16,903 bases of DNA from Candidatus Sigynarchaeota archaeon (GTDB lineage: Archaea > Asgardarchaeota > Lokiarchaeia > Sigynarchaeales > Sigynarchaeaceae), in NCBI GenBank assembly GCA_030587525.1, contig JAUQYW010000102.1:1-16903 (forward strand). The letters run 5' to 3'. This document shows positions 1 to 7,573 of the stretch, piece by piece. The translations under genes and the position numbers were made by a program. Position 1 is the first letter of the stretch; each line of letters starts with the position of its first letter. Under the pieces are notes generated by a model, which saw only the letters and a program-made list of their open reading frames with translations, ran no database searches and was not told where the DNA came from.

Positions 1-111
1 GCCTTAAGTCGGCTTGATACCGGGATGTGACGAACTATTTTGGTCTCATCCTAGCGTTCCACCCATTCAATATCACGTGCTCGAAAATGACAGGTTAGAA
101 TAGCACCGTAT

Positions 112-253
112 TGTAGGCTCTACTCTAAGACTGACAAGATGGAAAGTGGATCGAAAAGATGTCAGTTTAAAGTATTACCTACATTGTAAGCAGTAATTTG
201 TCTCGTGTCAGTTTAGAGTAGAGTTTACTGACAAAGTTCGAGTATTACCTACA
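112..253. repeat. Cluster of interleaved inverted and direct repeats
   Basis: A 25-bp unit at 112-136 starts TGTAGG and ends ACTGACA. Its reverse complement recurs imperfectly as 24 bp at 160-183 (TGTCAG ... CCTACA), and again at 206-223, where 17 of 18 bases agree with the reverse complement of 118-135 if one base is gapped. TGTCAGT at 206-212 faces ACTGACA at 227-233. The 13-mer AGTATTACCTACA occurs exactly at 171-183 and 241-253. The spacing is irregular and the arms are nested. That pattern suits protein-binding sites or eroded mobile-element ends better than a CRISPR array. Confidence 0.7.
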
Positions 254-308
254 ACTTCAAGCTACATCTGACTCAATTTTGTCGGAACATTAATCCTTTA
301 ACGTGGCG

Positions 309-316
309 TTTAATAG
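309..316 (+). promoter_or_regulatory. Possible TATA box for the transposase-like gene
   Basis: TTTAATAG lies in an AT-rich stretch 67 nt upstream of the ATG at 383. An archaeal start about 25 nt downstream would leave a leader of roughly 45 nt. The match is weak and no upstream BRE is obvious. Confidence 0.25.
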
Positions 317-382
317 AGGATTCGTTGCTTATTTCCCATCCATGACCGAAATCTTCAAAACCGTGGAAACGGGATATCTTGC

Positions 383-2089
383 ATGATAAAAAAATCCAGC
401 GAAGATGAATGCAGCATCAATCATGCCAAGTACCCGGCTGAACTCGAGTTCAAATGCCCATCTTGTGGCGAGCGCGTGTATTTTTGCTATTCGAACCCGA
501 AACACGATTACAAGGATTTCACGGGCAAGATGCGTGAATTCCGCAATCAATATTGCTGCACCAATTCAAAATGCGCGATGTCTCGCGTGTGCTTCAATCC
601 TGCACCCTTGAACGTCCTCCCGCGGAAGCAATATTCCCTCGCCGTGTGGAAGTGGATTGCCATCGAGGCAAAAATCCACCATCAAAAACCCGTGCAAATC
701 GTCGAACGAATCAAGGAGGTATTTCACCTGTCGATCTCGGAATCCACGATCCGGAACTATCTCGACGAGATCGACGTGTACGTGTCGGGAAAAATCGACG
801 AGCGAACGGCCGAGCTGATCAAGGCTCAAGGATTCATCTTGCTCTCGTTTGATGGGCAGGAACCGGATGAGAATGGACCAACGCTGTGGCTCTTCGTCGA
901 CGTGATCAGCAATCGCGTTTTGCGCGTGGCCATTCTTGAAACTGCGGACCATTCAACGCTGCACGAGATCGTCGAGTCGATCTTGACAGATTATGGCGTG
1001 AAATTGATCGGGATGATTTCCGACAAGCAGAATTCGATTACAAAGATGCATGACGAGTTTTACCCGGACGTCCCGCACCAATACTGCCACTTTCATTTTT
1101 TGCAGAACATGTGGAATCCGTTGGAACTAAAAGATAGCCATTTACACAAGGAATTGGCCAAGGAAATTAATCACTTGTATATCACGTCCGCGGCAAAAGA
1201 CATAAAAAAGAACGTGGAAGGTCTTGGAAAGCAGAGCATACGCGATCTCTTTGCCGAAATCGAGAAGGATTTGCGGAAACTCGTGAAAAATAGCTCGAAG
1301 AAATTCGACCACTTGCGCGGGATCGAGACGTATGGCAAGTTATCGGCGTACATCGTTGATATCGAGCAAACGTGCGCGAACGAGGACCCGTCTCAATGGA
1401 TCGTGAAAATGTTGCTCAAGACAGCTGCGAGCATTCGTGAACGGCTCGATGCCAGCCGGATTGCTTATGAAGAATGCGTGGCATTGAACAAGCAATTCCA
1501 GGAGATCCGGGCATTGCTAGGAAACCCGGATCTTGCCAGGGCGGAGAAAATCATGCTGCTCGATAGCATGTTGGATGCCATCTGGGTGGAGACGAGCAAA
1601 AAAGAAGGCATCACGAGCAAGGATGAGTTGCGCACGCTGAAACCGAGCATTTCAAATACGCAAGAGCAAATCCTGCTCGAATGGGTTCGCCTCTACAAGT
1701 CATATAGACGGGGCTTATTTGCCTATTACGATTTTCTCGTTCCAGAAAGAACGAATGCCAAGATCGAGAAGAAGTTTGGCGAGGAAAAAACCTTGCTATT
1801 CAGCCAATGCGCGAAAACACGAGTCGGTATGCAAGTAAGGACTCGTGGTGAATACTTGTTAAAAGAGCTCTATGCGGGAAAAGACGAGATTAAATTGATC
1901 ATTCATGATATCGAGGGCGAGTATGACATGGAACAAGTTAAAGCCGGGCTTGAAGAGCTCGAGCGGCGGGTCAAGCAAGAGACCGAATGTTGGAAGTCCA
2001 ACCTTGGTGGTATCGATGCCATCAAGAACGTCTTAAATATCGGAAAGAAACGTATAAAGAAGGGTGACCTAGATGAGATCAAAAGTTAA
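383..2089 (+). CDS. DDE-transposase-like protein with N-terminal zinc ribbon
   Basis: Likely a DDE-type transposase of the broad IS256/MULE-like kind, 568 residues. The N-terminus has paired cysteines (CPSC at 25-28, C35, then CC at 58-59, C64, C70) that look like a zinc-binding DNA-recognition module. Residues ~105-130 read like a helix-turn-helix (ISESTIRNYLDEID). Candidate catalytic residues are D157 in LLSFDGQE, D214 in GMISDKQN and E462 in VPERTNAKIEKKF. The last matches the TN..IE..F pattern around the catalytic Glu in this group. H232, C235, H236 and H238 (HQYCHFHF) form the Cys/His patch typical after the second Asp. A long helical insertion separates D214 from E462. The ATG at 383 has no clear SD. 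No flanking terminal inverted repeats were found, so the gene may be immobile or domesticated. The exact IS family is not assigned. Confidence 0.75.
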   Translation: MIKKSSEDECSINHAKYPAELEFKCPSCGERVYFCYSNPKHDYKDFTGKMREFRNQYCCTNSKCAMSRVCFNPAPLNVLPRKQYSLAVWKWIAIEAKIHHQKPVQIVERIKEVFHLSISESTIRNYLDEIDVYVSGKIDERTAELIKAQGFILLSFDGQEPDENGPTLWLFVDVISNRVLRVAILETADHSTLHEIVESILTDYGVKLIGMISDKQNSITKMHDEFYPDVPHQYCHFHFLQNMWNPLELKDSHLHKELAKEINHLYITSAAKDIKKNVEGLGKQSIRDLFAEIEKDLRKLVKNSSKKFDHLRGIETYGKLSAYIVDIEQTCANEDPSQWIVKMLLKTAASIRERLDASRIAYEECVALNKQFQEIRALLGNPDLARAEKIMLLDSMLDAIWVETSKKEGITSKDELRTLKPSISNTQEQILLEWVRLYKSYRRGLFAYYDFLVPERTNAKIEKKFGEEKTLLFSQCAKTRVGMQVRTRGEYLLKELYAGKDEIKLIIHDIEGEYDMEQVKAGLEELERRVKQETECWKSNLGGIDAIKNVLNIGKKRIKKGDLDEIKS

Positions 2090-2091
2090 TG

Positions 2092-2099
2092 TTTTTTTT
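2092..2099 (+). terminator. Poly-T tract after the transposase-like gene
   Basis: Eight consecutive T residues begin 2 nt after the stop codon, the usual form of an archaeal intrinsic terminator. It sits directly in front of the ATG at 2102, so it may separate that gene's transcription from the transposase, or read-through may link them. Confidence 0.45.
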
Positions 2100-2101
2100 C
2101 T

Positions 2102-3712
2102 ATGATGCCGAACAAGAAGGTGCCCGGCCTCGACCGCGCAGAAGCAGACGTGTTCGATTGCCACCAGCCGATGACACCCGCGGTGATCCAGCAAGTTGCG
2201 AATCTATTCTTGCCAGGCCGTAGAGAGATTCAAGCCACCGATAATTTACGAGATTTGATCGAGGTATATAAAAAACGAGGGAAGGACTTGTGTTGGCTCT
2301 ACGCACTCCTCAAGGAGGCCTCCCCGCACGTCGATGAAATCGACCGCGAGTGGTGTGCCATTTTTGATGACCCAGACTTCCTCCTAAAGCATCCTGGCTG
2401 CGAGGAGTTCGTGGTCGATACAGATGGCACAAGGATACTTGTCGAACGTAGCGGCCAAAATGGAGTCTGGGATGTTTTGCATCGGATCTTCGACGATGAA
2501 CAATACAAATATATTATGATTAATATGTGCAAGGTGGGCTTCGAGAAAGAGTTTATCAACTCTTGGCGGCAGCGCCTTGGCAAGTGGGTCATCCCGCTGC
2601 GCCCGGAAGGCAAGCCAGGCCCGTTCTGGCGCGATGCCGGGCGATCGCACGAGGATGCATTGATCCGGCTCCAGCACGCTTTTTATGCGGCGGAAAAGCA
2701 TTACGTGGATATCGAAGATGATTGGCTCCGCCTTCTCCACGGGCCTGATCCCAAACCGTCCTTGACAGGCAACAGCCTGGTGCTCCACCGATTCGACATC
2801 ATCACGGTCGCGAATCTGGATGGCAAAAATGACGAGCTCATTCTTTTGCTACGCATTTTCGATGATCGTGAATACAAGCACTTTATGCGGCAGCCGGGCA
2901 TGCCGACCTTCGTGGTGAATTTCATCAACAAGTGGCGGCGGCGGGTTGGCACGTGGACAATCCCGCTGCGGCCCGAGGGCGAGCCAGTTGCATCCCGGCC
3001 GAGCAATGACGGGGAATCGTTGGAGGAGGAATTGCGCGGCGTCTATCACGCGTTCAGGGAGGCAGCACCGCATTACGATGCCATCAAGCACGAATGGCTC
3101 ATTAACATGAAATCCGCGACCACGGATGCCACTCGTCGCGACTTGTTCGTGTTCGATACCACTGGCATCCGCATTGTGGACGATTCCATCATCGTGCTGC
3201 GGATTTTCGACGACCGAGAGTACAAGCACGCGTTGCGCCACTTGAACCAAGTTTCCTACGTCGAAGTATTCATCAACTCGTGGCGTCAGCGCCTCGGCAA
3301 TTGGATCATCCCGCTGCGGCTCGAGGGCGAGCCTGGCCCATTCTGGCGCGGCACGGGCAGGCTGCTTGCTCCCGATATGTGCCAGGCTTGCAATATGCTT
3401 GGCGAGGCTGCCCCGCACCTTGCCACGATCGAGGGCGAGTGGGGCGATGCGCTCGCTAAGCACGGGTACCCCGTTCCCGGTGCTGCCGACAGCAACAGTA
3501 CCGGTGGCGTGGATGGCACGACGATCCTGGACATCGTGGAGCGGATCTTTGACGACGATGCTTACAAGCACACCATGCGATGCGCGATCGAGGTAGGTTT
3601 CGCGGAGGCTTTCTGCAATGATTGGCGGCAGCGCCTTGGCAAGTGGGTCATCCCGCTGCGCCCGGAAGGCAAGCCAGGCCCGTTCTGGCGTGACAACGGG
3701 GTGCGGCTATGA
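2102..3712 (+). CDS. Unrecognised protein of four tandem ~110-residue repeats
   Basis: I do not recognise this 536-residue family. It consists of an N-terminal ~65-residue lead and four units at about residues 66-180, 190-300, 316-420 and 431-536. Each unit opens with a helical piece like LLKEASPHVDEIDREW (repeated as HAFREAAPHYDAIKHEW). A variable linker follows, then a conserved half: RIFDD..YKH, a helix ending W(R)QRLG.W, and the signature IPLRPEG.PGPFWR. RIFDD recurs at residues 128, 251, 367 and 481. There is no signal peptide, membrane segment or obvious catalytic motif; the conserved Trp, Arg and acidic residues suggest a binding module. The protein stops a few residues after the fourth signature. 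It starts 12 nt after the transposase-like stop, with no SD and a T8 tract just upstream. ATG codons occur at 2102 and 2105. Gene reality is well supported by protein-level repeat conservation; function is unknown. Confidence 0.8.
   Translation: MMPNKKVPGLDRAEADVFDCHQPMTPAVIQQVANLFLPGRREIQATDNLRDLIEVYKKRGKDLCWLYALLKEASPHVDEIDREWCAIFDDPDFLLKHPGCEEFVVDTDGTRILVERSGQNGVWDVLHRIFDDEQYKYIMINMCKVGFEKEFINSWRQRLGKWVIPLRPEGKPGPFWRDAGRSHEDALIRLQHAFYAAEKHYVDIEDDWLRLLHGPDPKPSLTGNSLVLHRFDIITVANLDGKNDELILLLRIFDDREYKHFMRQPGMPTFVVNFINKWRRRVGTWTIPLRPEGEPVASRPSNDGESLEEELRGVYHAFREAAPHYDAIKHEWLINMKSATTDATRRDLFVFDTTGIRIVDDSIIVLRIFDDREYKHALRHLNQVSYVEVFINSWRQRLGNWIIPLRLEGEPGPFWRGTGRLLAPDMCQACNMLGEAAPHLATIEGEWGDALAKHGYPVPGAADSNSTGGVDGTTILDIVERIFDDDAYKHTMRCAIEVGFAEAFCNDWRQRLGKWVIPLRPEGKPGPFWRDNGVRL
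2563..2631 (+). repeat. 69-bp exact direct repeat, first copy
   Basis: Bases 2563-2631 are identical to 3622-3690, an offset of 1059 bp (353 codons, in frame). The repeat covers the QRLGKWVIPLRPEGKPGP signature of repeat units 1 and 4. Units 2 and 3 differ at many bases, so units 1 and 4 were homogenised recently by duplication or gene conversion. Confidence 0.95.
3622..3690 (+). repeat. 69-bp exact direct repeat, second copy
   Basis: This is the partner of 2563-2631. Identity ends at 3691, where T replaces C at a synonymous third position. The copy lies just upstream of the gene's stop codon. Recombination between the copies would delete three repeat units in frame. Confidence 0.95.
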
Positions 3713-3886
3713 ATCCCTTTTTTACTCGGAATGTGGCAACCATGGTAATATTTTTAATTAAACGAAAGGAATTAGACAATGCTGATTTATAATTAGTTAT
3801 TAGTTGTTTCAAGGAATGTCTTTGAAACTATCATATTCATTCAATCCCGCGCCTGGAACGCCTCTGATATTCGTTCGCTTTTCTTT
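3713..3886. terminator. AT-rich convergent gap with T6 tract and small hairpin
   Basis: The gap lies between two convergent genes. Six Ts at 3718-3723 follow the repeat-protein stop and could end that transcript. GTTTCAA at 3806-3812 pairs with TTGAAAC at 3822-3828 around a 9-nt loop. I see no gene or RNA in it. Confidence 0.35.
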
Positions 3887-4591
3887 TTATGGTTTACTCT
3901 TCTCTATTGTTTTCATCTTTCCAGTTTCTTCACTACGCTTCCAGACTGATAAATTCATCACGGCGATGTAGAGCAGAATGAGGGAAGCAACCATCAAGAT
4001 CGCGCCAATATAATTCACTCCGGGAATCAATTCATTCGCCAAACGTGCATTCGCGAGCTCGGAAAGCGCGAAAAGCACGATCGCGGTGAGCATCAATATA
4101 GCATTCGTCCTGATCGCACCTGTTGATTTCAATACCGCCGTAAGGTACACGAAGATGATGAATACCGCAAGTGTAGATGTCACAAAATAATGGACCCACA
4201 GTAATAATCTATAACCGAAATACGTTTGTTGAGCGAAGATGTCAATGACCTGGACAAAAAATGCACCGATTCCGAGAAACGAGAAAAAATGCTTCGATTT
4301 CGTGTACACGAGCGATTCAATCGCCACGACAAGAAGAACAACGCTGGATAAACCAAGGATGGTACCCACGTCGAACATCAATACATTGCCAGGAAAAAAC
4401 CTTCGCACGAAAAATATCAATCTGCAAGAACCATGAACGAGAAAAAATCCAATCACGCCGATGTAATACTTCTGGCGTTGGGTTCCTTCGATCTTCAAGG
4501 TCTTTAAGAGAAGCACGATGCCAAGAAGGAAATCGATCACGATCGCGCTTAATTCGAGCGATAACATCAAAAAATCGATTTGATAAATCAT
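3887..4591 (-). CDS. Seven-helix integral membrane protein, function unknown
   Basis: A 234-residue protein that is nearly all membrane: hydrophobic segments at about residues 8-29, 41-60, 71-92, 101-118, 128-151, 160-180 and 190-213, then a charged Lys-rich tail (KRSEETGKMKTIEKSKP). Short loops carry Arg/Lys, such as FFVRRFFPGN. There is no catalytic motif, no retinal-lysine pattern that I can identify and no fused domain. Orphan seven-helix proteins of this size are common in archaea, and some act as sensors or partners of signalling proteins, but nothing here shows that. The ATG at 4591 lies ~25 nt from a T-rich TATA-like element, which would make the mRNA leaderless. The gene is divergent from the radical SAM gene. 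Confidence 0.7.
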   Translation of the reverse strand: MIYQIDFLMLSLELSAIVIDFLLGIVLLLKTLKIEGTQRQKYYIGVIGFFLVHGSCRLIFFVRRFFPGNVLMFDVGTILGLSSVVLLVVAIESLVYTKSKHFFSFLGIGAFFVQVIDIFAQQTYFGYRLLLWVHYFVTSTLAVFIIFVYLTAVLKSTGAIRTNAILMLTAIVLFALSELANARLANELIPGVNYIGAILMVASLILLYIAVMNLSVWKRSEETGKMKTIEKSKP

Positions 4592-4610
4592 GAAGGAAAT
4601 TTAGAAGAAT

Positions 4611-4620
4611 CTAATAAAAA
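4611..4620 (-). promoter_or_regulatory. TATA-like element for the membrane protein gene
   Basis: On the minus strand this reads CTTTTTATTAG, centred about 25 nt upstream of the ATG at 4591. That spacing predicts a leaderless mRNA, in line with the absence of an SD in front of the ATG. Confidence 0.35.
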
Positions 4621-4691
4621 GCTTCTCCCATTCAATATTAAGCCTCGTTAAAAGCACAAACTTTACCTTGCCCTCGCGCCGTGATTCTAGG

Positions 4692-6401
4692 ATGAAGGCC
4701 AATATTTGGACGCCGGAAAAAATCGGATGTTTGCTCGCGTATCCAAATATATCGAAGATAGGCCAAGCGTCCTTGGGCATGCACGTGATCGAGAACATCG
4801 CAGTAAAACAGCAAGGTTACGTCGCCGACACGTGGTATTATCCCGATCTCCATGAAAAACAAAAAATAGCATCTGTGCGAATGCGCGGACCCCCGAATAT
4901 TTTTTCGATCATTGGATTCAGCTGTGCTTTCGAGCTGGATTACCCGAACGTGCCCCGGATGTTGCAGATGGCAAGCATCGCGCAAACAGCAAAGGAACGG
5001 TTAGCACAGCGGAAATCTGGAAATCGGGTTCCTGCTATCGTTGCCGGAGGGGTTGCGGTATCATCGAATCCCCTTGTATTGTTACCGTTCCTGGATTTCA
5101 TATTCATATTTGACGCTGAAAGAACATTCACTGAGTTCTTGCAAAACTACATGGATCGCTATGAAGAAACGATGGATCTCGAAATATGGTGGAAAAAGTA
5201 CACCGGCACGAAGCGAGGCATCATCCCGGCTTTCAAGTATGCAGATGGCATGCCCCTTGAAGAGCTCTTCACGAAGGATGCATGCAAGTGGGACGCACGA
5301 CCGCTAGATGCATTTGACGTGCCACTTTCACAAGAATTGCTCGACCCCGAGGACCCTTCCGCGCTCGGCACTTCATATCTTCTCGAGATCGGCCGTGGTT
5401 GCGGGGAAGGTTGCCGCTTCTGCTTAATCGGTAACCACCAGCGCCCGCCGCGGTTCAAATCACAAACAAACATACGAGCAAGCATGCAGCGACTCAAGAC
5501 GGAAGGACACTCTTTCAGGAAAATTGCACTAATCAGCACGAACGTCGCCGATCATCCAGAATTACAAGAGATTTGCTCGTGCATCCTTGAAAATGGGTAC
5601 AAGATTTCCATCCCGTCCACCAAGCCATGCGGTGACGATTCAATGCTTCGCATCATCGAGGCTGCGGGAATCCAAACCATCACCATCGCGCCCGAAACGG
5701 GATCGGAACGATTACGCATGGTTGCGGGTAAAAAGATCACGAATGCAGAATTCGAAAGCACGGTTTCTGGTTTGACCTCTCACGGCGTAACCACCATCAA
5801 GATCTACCTGCTCTTTGGTCTTCCTAGCGAGCTTCCGAGCGATCTCGACGAGACCATCACGTTTCTTGAAAAGTTGAGAGAGATAACATCCAAGCGAGGT
5901 ACAAAAATCCACGTCACGTTAAACCCGTTCATCCCGAAACTCGGCACGCCGTTCATGTTCCACGTGCAAAACTTCTTGTCTACCGCCACCCAAGCATTCA
6001 AGAAAACTTACGAGGCTTTCGCCGTGCGCATCGAGAAGGCATGCCGGGGCAAGGTGGATGTGATGAATCTAAAGGAAGCTCGTATGCAAGCGGTATTGTC
6101 GCTCGGTGGAGTCGAGCTTGCACCATTCTTGCGGGTGATGGAGCAAGCGGGAAGAAATGCCAGCAAATTACAAATCCCGGAAGAGATCATTGATGAGGTT
6201 TTCCTAAACATTGTTAAATTGCTGGATCGTTCAGATTTTCCACGTTATCTCTCGAACATCATCCCGGTTTCTTCCAAGTTCTTGATACGGGAATGGCAAG
6301 ACGCGATGAAAGGCCTTCCATCGGCGCGATGCCAGCCACCGGGCTCTTGCTCACGATGCATGCACGTGAATTGCTCGGACACCAATAAACAAGAAAGATA
6401 A
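4692..6401 (+). CDS. B12-binding-type radical SAM protein
   Basis: A 569-residue radical SAM enzyme. Residues ~10-150 resemble the cobalamin-binding-like N-terminal domain found in archaeal and clostridial B12-type radical SAM proteins (LLAYPNISKIGQASLGMHV, IIGFSCAFELDYPN, IVAGGVAVSSNP), but the DxHxxG cobalamin-ligand motif is not visible. The radical SAM cluster motif is C237-x3-C241-x2-C244 in IGRGCGEGCRFC. Barrel strands include TIAPETGSERLR (332-342) and IKIYLLFGLPSE (369-380). The last ~25 residues hold C547, C553, C556 and C561 (PPGSCSRCMHVNC), which could bind a second metal centre. Overall layout is close to the YgiQ/TIGR03960-like group of uncharacterised enzymes. The substrate is unknown. 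I prefer ATG 4692 over an in-frame TTG at 4668 because the conserved domain begins just after it; neither has a good SD. The gene ends 17 bp from a convergent gene. Confidence 0.82.
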   Translation: MKANIWTPEKIGCLLAYPNISKIGQASLGMHVIENIAVKQQGYVADTWYYPDLHEKQKIASVRMRGPPNIFSIIGFSCAFELDYPNVPRMLQMASIAQTAKERLAQRKSGNRVPAIVAGGVAVSSNPLVLLPFLDFIFIFDAERTFTEFLQNYMDRYEETMDLEIWWKKYTGTKRGIIPAFKYADGMPLEELFTKDACKWDARPLDAFDVPLSQELLDPEDPSALGTSYLLEIGRGCGEGCRFCLIGNHQRPPRFKSQTNIRASMQRLKTEGHSFRKIALISTNVADHPELQEICSCILENGYKISIPSTKPCGDDSMLRIIEAAGIQTITIAPETGSERLRMVAGKKITNAEFESTVSGLTSHGVTTIKIYLLFGLPSELPSDLDETITFLEKLREITSKRGTKIHVTLNPFIPKLGTPFMFHVQNFLSTATQAFKKTYEAFAVRIEKACRGKVDVMNLKEARMQAVLSLGGVELAPFLRVMEQAGRNASKLQIPEEIIDEVFLNIVKLLDRSDFPRYLSNIIPVSSKFLIREWQDAMKGLPSARCQPPGSCSRCMHVNCSDTNKQER

Positions 6402-6418
6402 TGTAGAAAAGCGCGTGT

Positions 6419-7504
6419 TCAATTCGTGAACCATTTCTTGCAGACGGAACACGAATACAGCTTATCCTGCTCGATGAAGACGAGATATTGCATCTTGCAT
6501 TCTGGACAAACGACTGGTCCCTTCATGCGCGATTCGGCCTTGTCCATCACGTTCACGGTTTTACTTCCTGGCTGGCGATAGAACTTGATATCGCATTTTT
6601 CGCAGAAGAAGCGCAGTAATTTCTCGCCCGGGATCACCTTTTGCAAGTATAGGTTGTCCTGGCTCTTGCATTGCGGGCAAGACGGGAGCGTCTTTGTCAA
6701 GACCTCCGCGGAAATAGGATTTTCGAGGGCTTGAACGAGAAGCTCCTCCTGCCCTGCAAGAAAATCGGGAAAATAATCGAGCATAGATTTGATTATGCCG
6801 GCCGTCGACTTCTGGATGTAATTATTCTTGTCCTTGATGCCGGTCGTGAGTAAATGCTTGTATTTTTCTATGATAACCGGGCTTGCTTCATATGCAGCTA
6901 CCATTAGCACGTATGCAGTGCTACGGACTTCATCATCTTCCGATTTGGCAAGCTCTGTGATGATTTCAAGGGCCTTACCCTGGAACAATTCTGGCTTTGC
7001 AACGGCCACGCTTTTCAAGACGCCGGTCATCTTATACTTGAAATCCACATCATTGCCGGCGTTCTTAACGATTTGGATGAGGATCTCTGGCTGGACCTTG
7101 AATAATTCCTCCCATTCGGCCTTGTTATCGTTTTCCAGGACATCCAGGATCGTTTGGCGCAATATAAGGCTGGCGGGGTTCCGGTTTGCCATCTCCGCGA
7201 GCATCTCGAATGCCTTGAAATAATCCTTTCGGAGCCGGTGAATCCTTGCTATCCCAAGATATGCGGTTTCGCAATTCTTATCCCTTGTCAAGGTTTCGTT
7301 GAAACTTTGCACCGCCTCGTTCTTGTAATTGCACGCTTCTTGTATCAAGCCTTGCAATTGCCACGCCAGAGGATTATCGGGATGCTCCTCGAGAGATTTC
7401 ACTATGAATTCCAGCGCTTTTTCATATTGCTCCTTTTGGAACAGTTCCTCGGCTCTTTGGCGAAGCTTGGCCGCCTTTTCTGGATTTACCATAGAGATCG
7501 GCAT
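6419..7504 (-). CDS. TPR and helical-repeat protein with two C-terminal zinc ribbons
   Basis: 361 residues in three parts. Residues ~8-125 are three or more TPR-like helix pairs (AEELFQKEQYEKALEFIVK, AWQLQGLIQEACNYKNEAV, AYLGIARIHRLRKDYFKAF). Residues ~130-270 are further helical repeats with a HEAT-like look (SEDDEVRSTAYVLMVAAYEA, DKNNYIQKSTAGIIKSML). The C-terminus holds two zinc ribbons, C276/C279 with C301/C304 and C333/C336 with C352/C355. TPR and HEAT repeats bind proteins, so this is probably a cytoplasmic scaffold or adaptor that may also touch nucleic acid or protein through the ribbons. No enzyme motif is seen. The start is ATG 7504 or ATG 7492 (residue 5); a minus-strand TATA-like GTATAAG near 7519-7525 would suit a leaderless start at 7492. 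Confidence 0.78.
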   Translation of the reverse strand: MPISMVNPEKAAKLRQRAEELFQKEQYEKALEFIVKSLEEHPDNPLAWQLQGLIQEACNYKNEAVQSFNETLTRDKNCETAYLGIARIHRLRKDYFKAFEMLAEMANRNPASLILRQTILDVLENDNKAEWEELFKVQPEILIQIVKNAGNDVDFKYKMTGVLKSVAVAKPELFQGKALEIITELAKSEDDEVRSTAYVLMVAAYEASPVIIEKYKHLLTTGIKDKNNYIQKSTAGIIKSMLDYFPDFLAGQEELLVQALENPISAEVLTKTLPSCPQCKSQDNLYLQKVIPGEKLLRFFCEKCDIKFYRQPGSKTVNVMDKAESRMKGPVVCPECKMQYLVFIEQDKLYSCSVCKKWFTN

Positions 7505-7573
7505 ATGATGTTAATTGCTTATACTTTGCCACGTTTGCATTTAAGTGTTGAGGATAGTGGCACCTTTGGCCTC

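Larger units (their letters stand above)
1..382. other. Non-coding leader ahead of the transposase-like gene
   Basis: This stretch has no convincing gene: the short open frames inside it are broken and show no family resemblance. It contains the repeat cluster annotated at 112-253 and a possible TATA box at 309-316. The base composition is visibly more AT-rich than the coding regions that follow. The first ~110 bases show nothing I can name. It could be the left flank of a mobile element, but I found no mirrored copy of its repeats downstream of 2089 or 3712. Confidence 0.6.

Noticed and set aside
112..253. CRISPR array
   Set aside because: The repeats are in both orientations, imperfect and irregularly spaced, and no cas gene is present.
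2849..3571. 240-residue open frame on the minus strand inside the repeat-protein gene
   Set aside because: It is a shadow: the plus-strand frame shows conserved protein repeats and the antisense frame has no recognisable family or SD.
3713..3886. Right end of the putative mobile element
   Set aside because: I found no reverse complement of the 112-253 units here; only a small AT-rich hairpin and a T6 tract are present.
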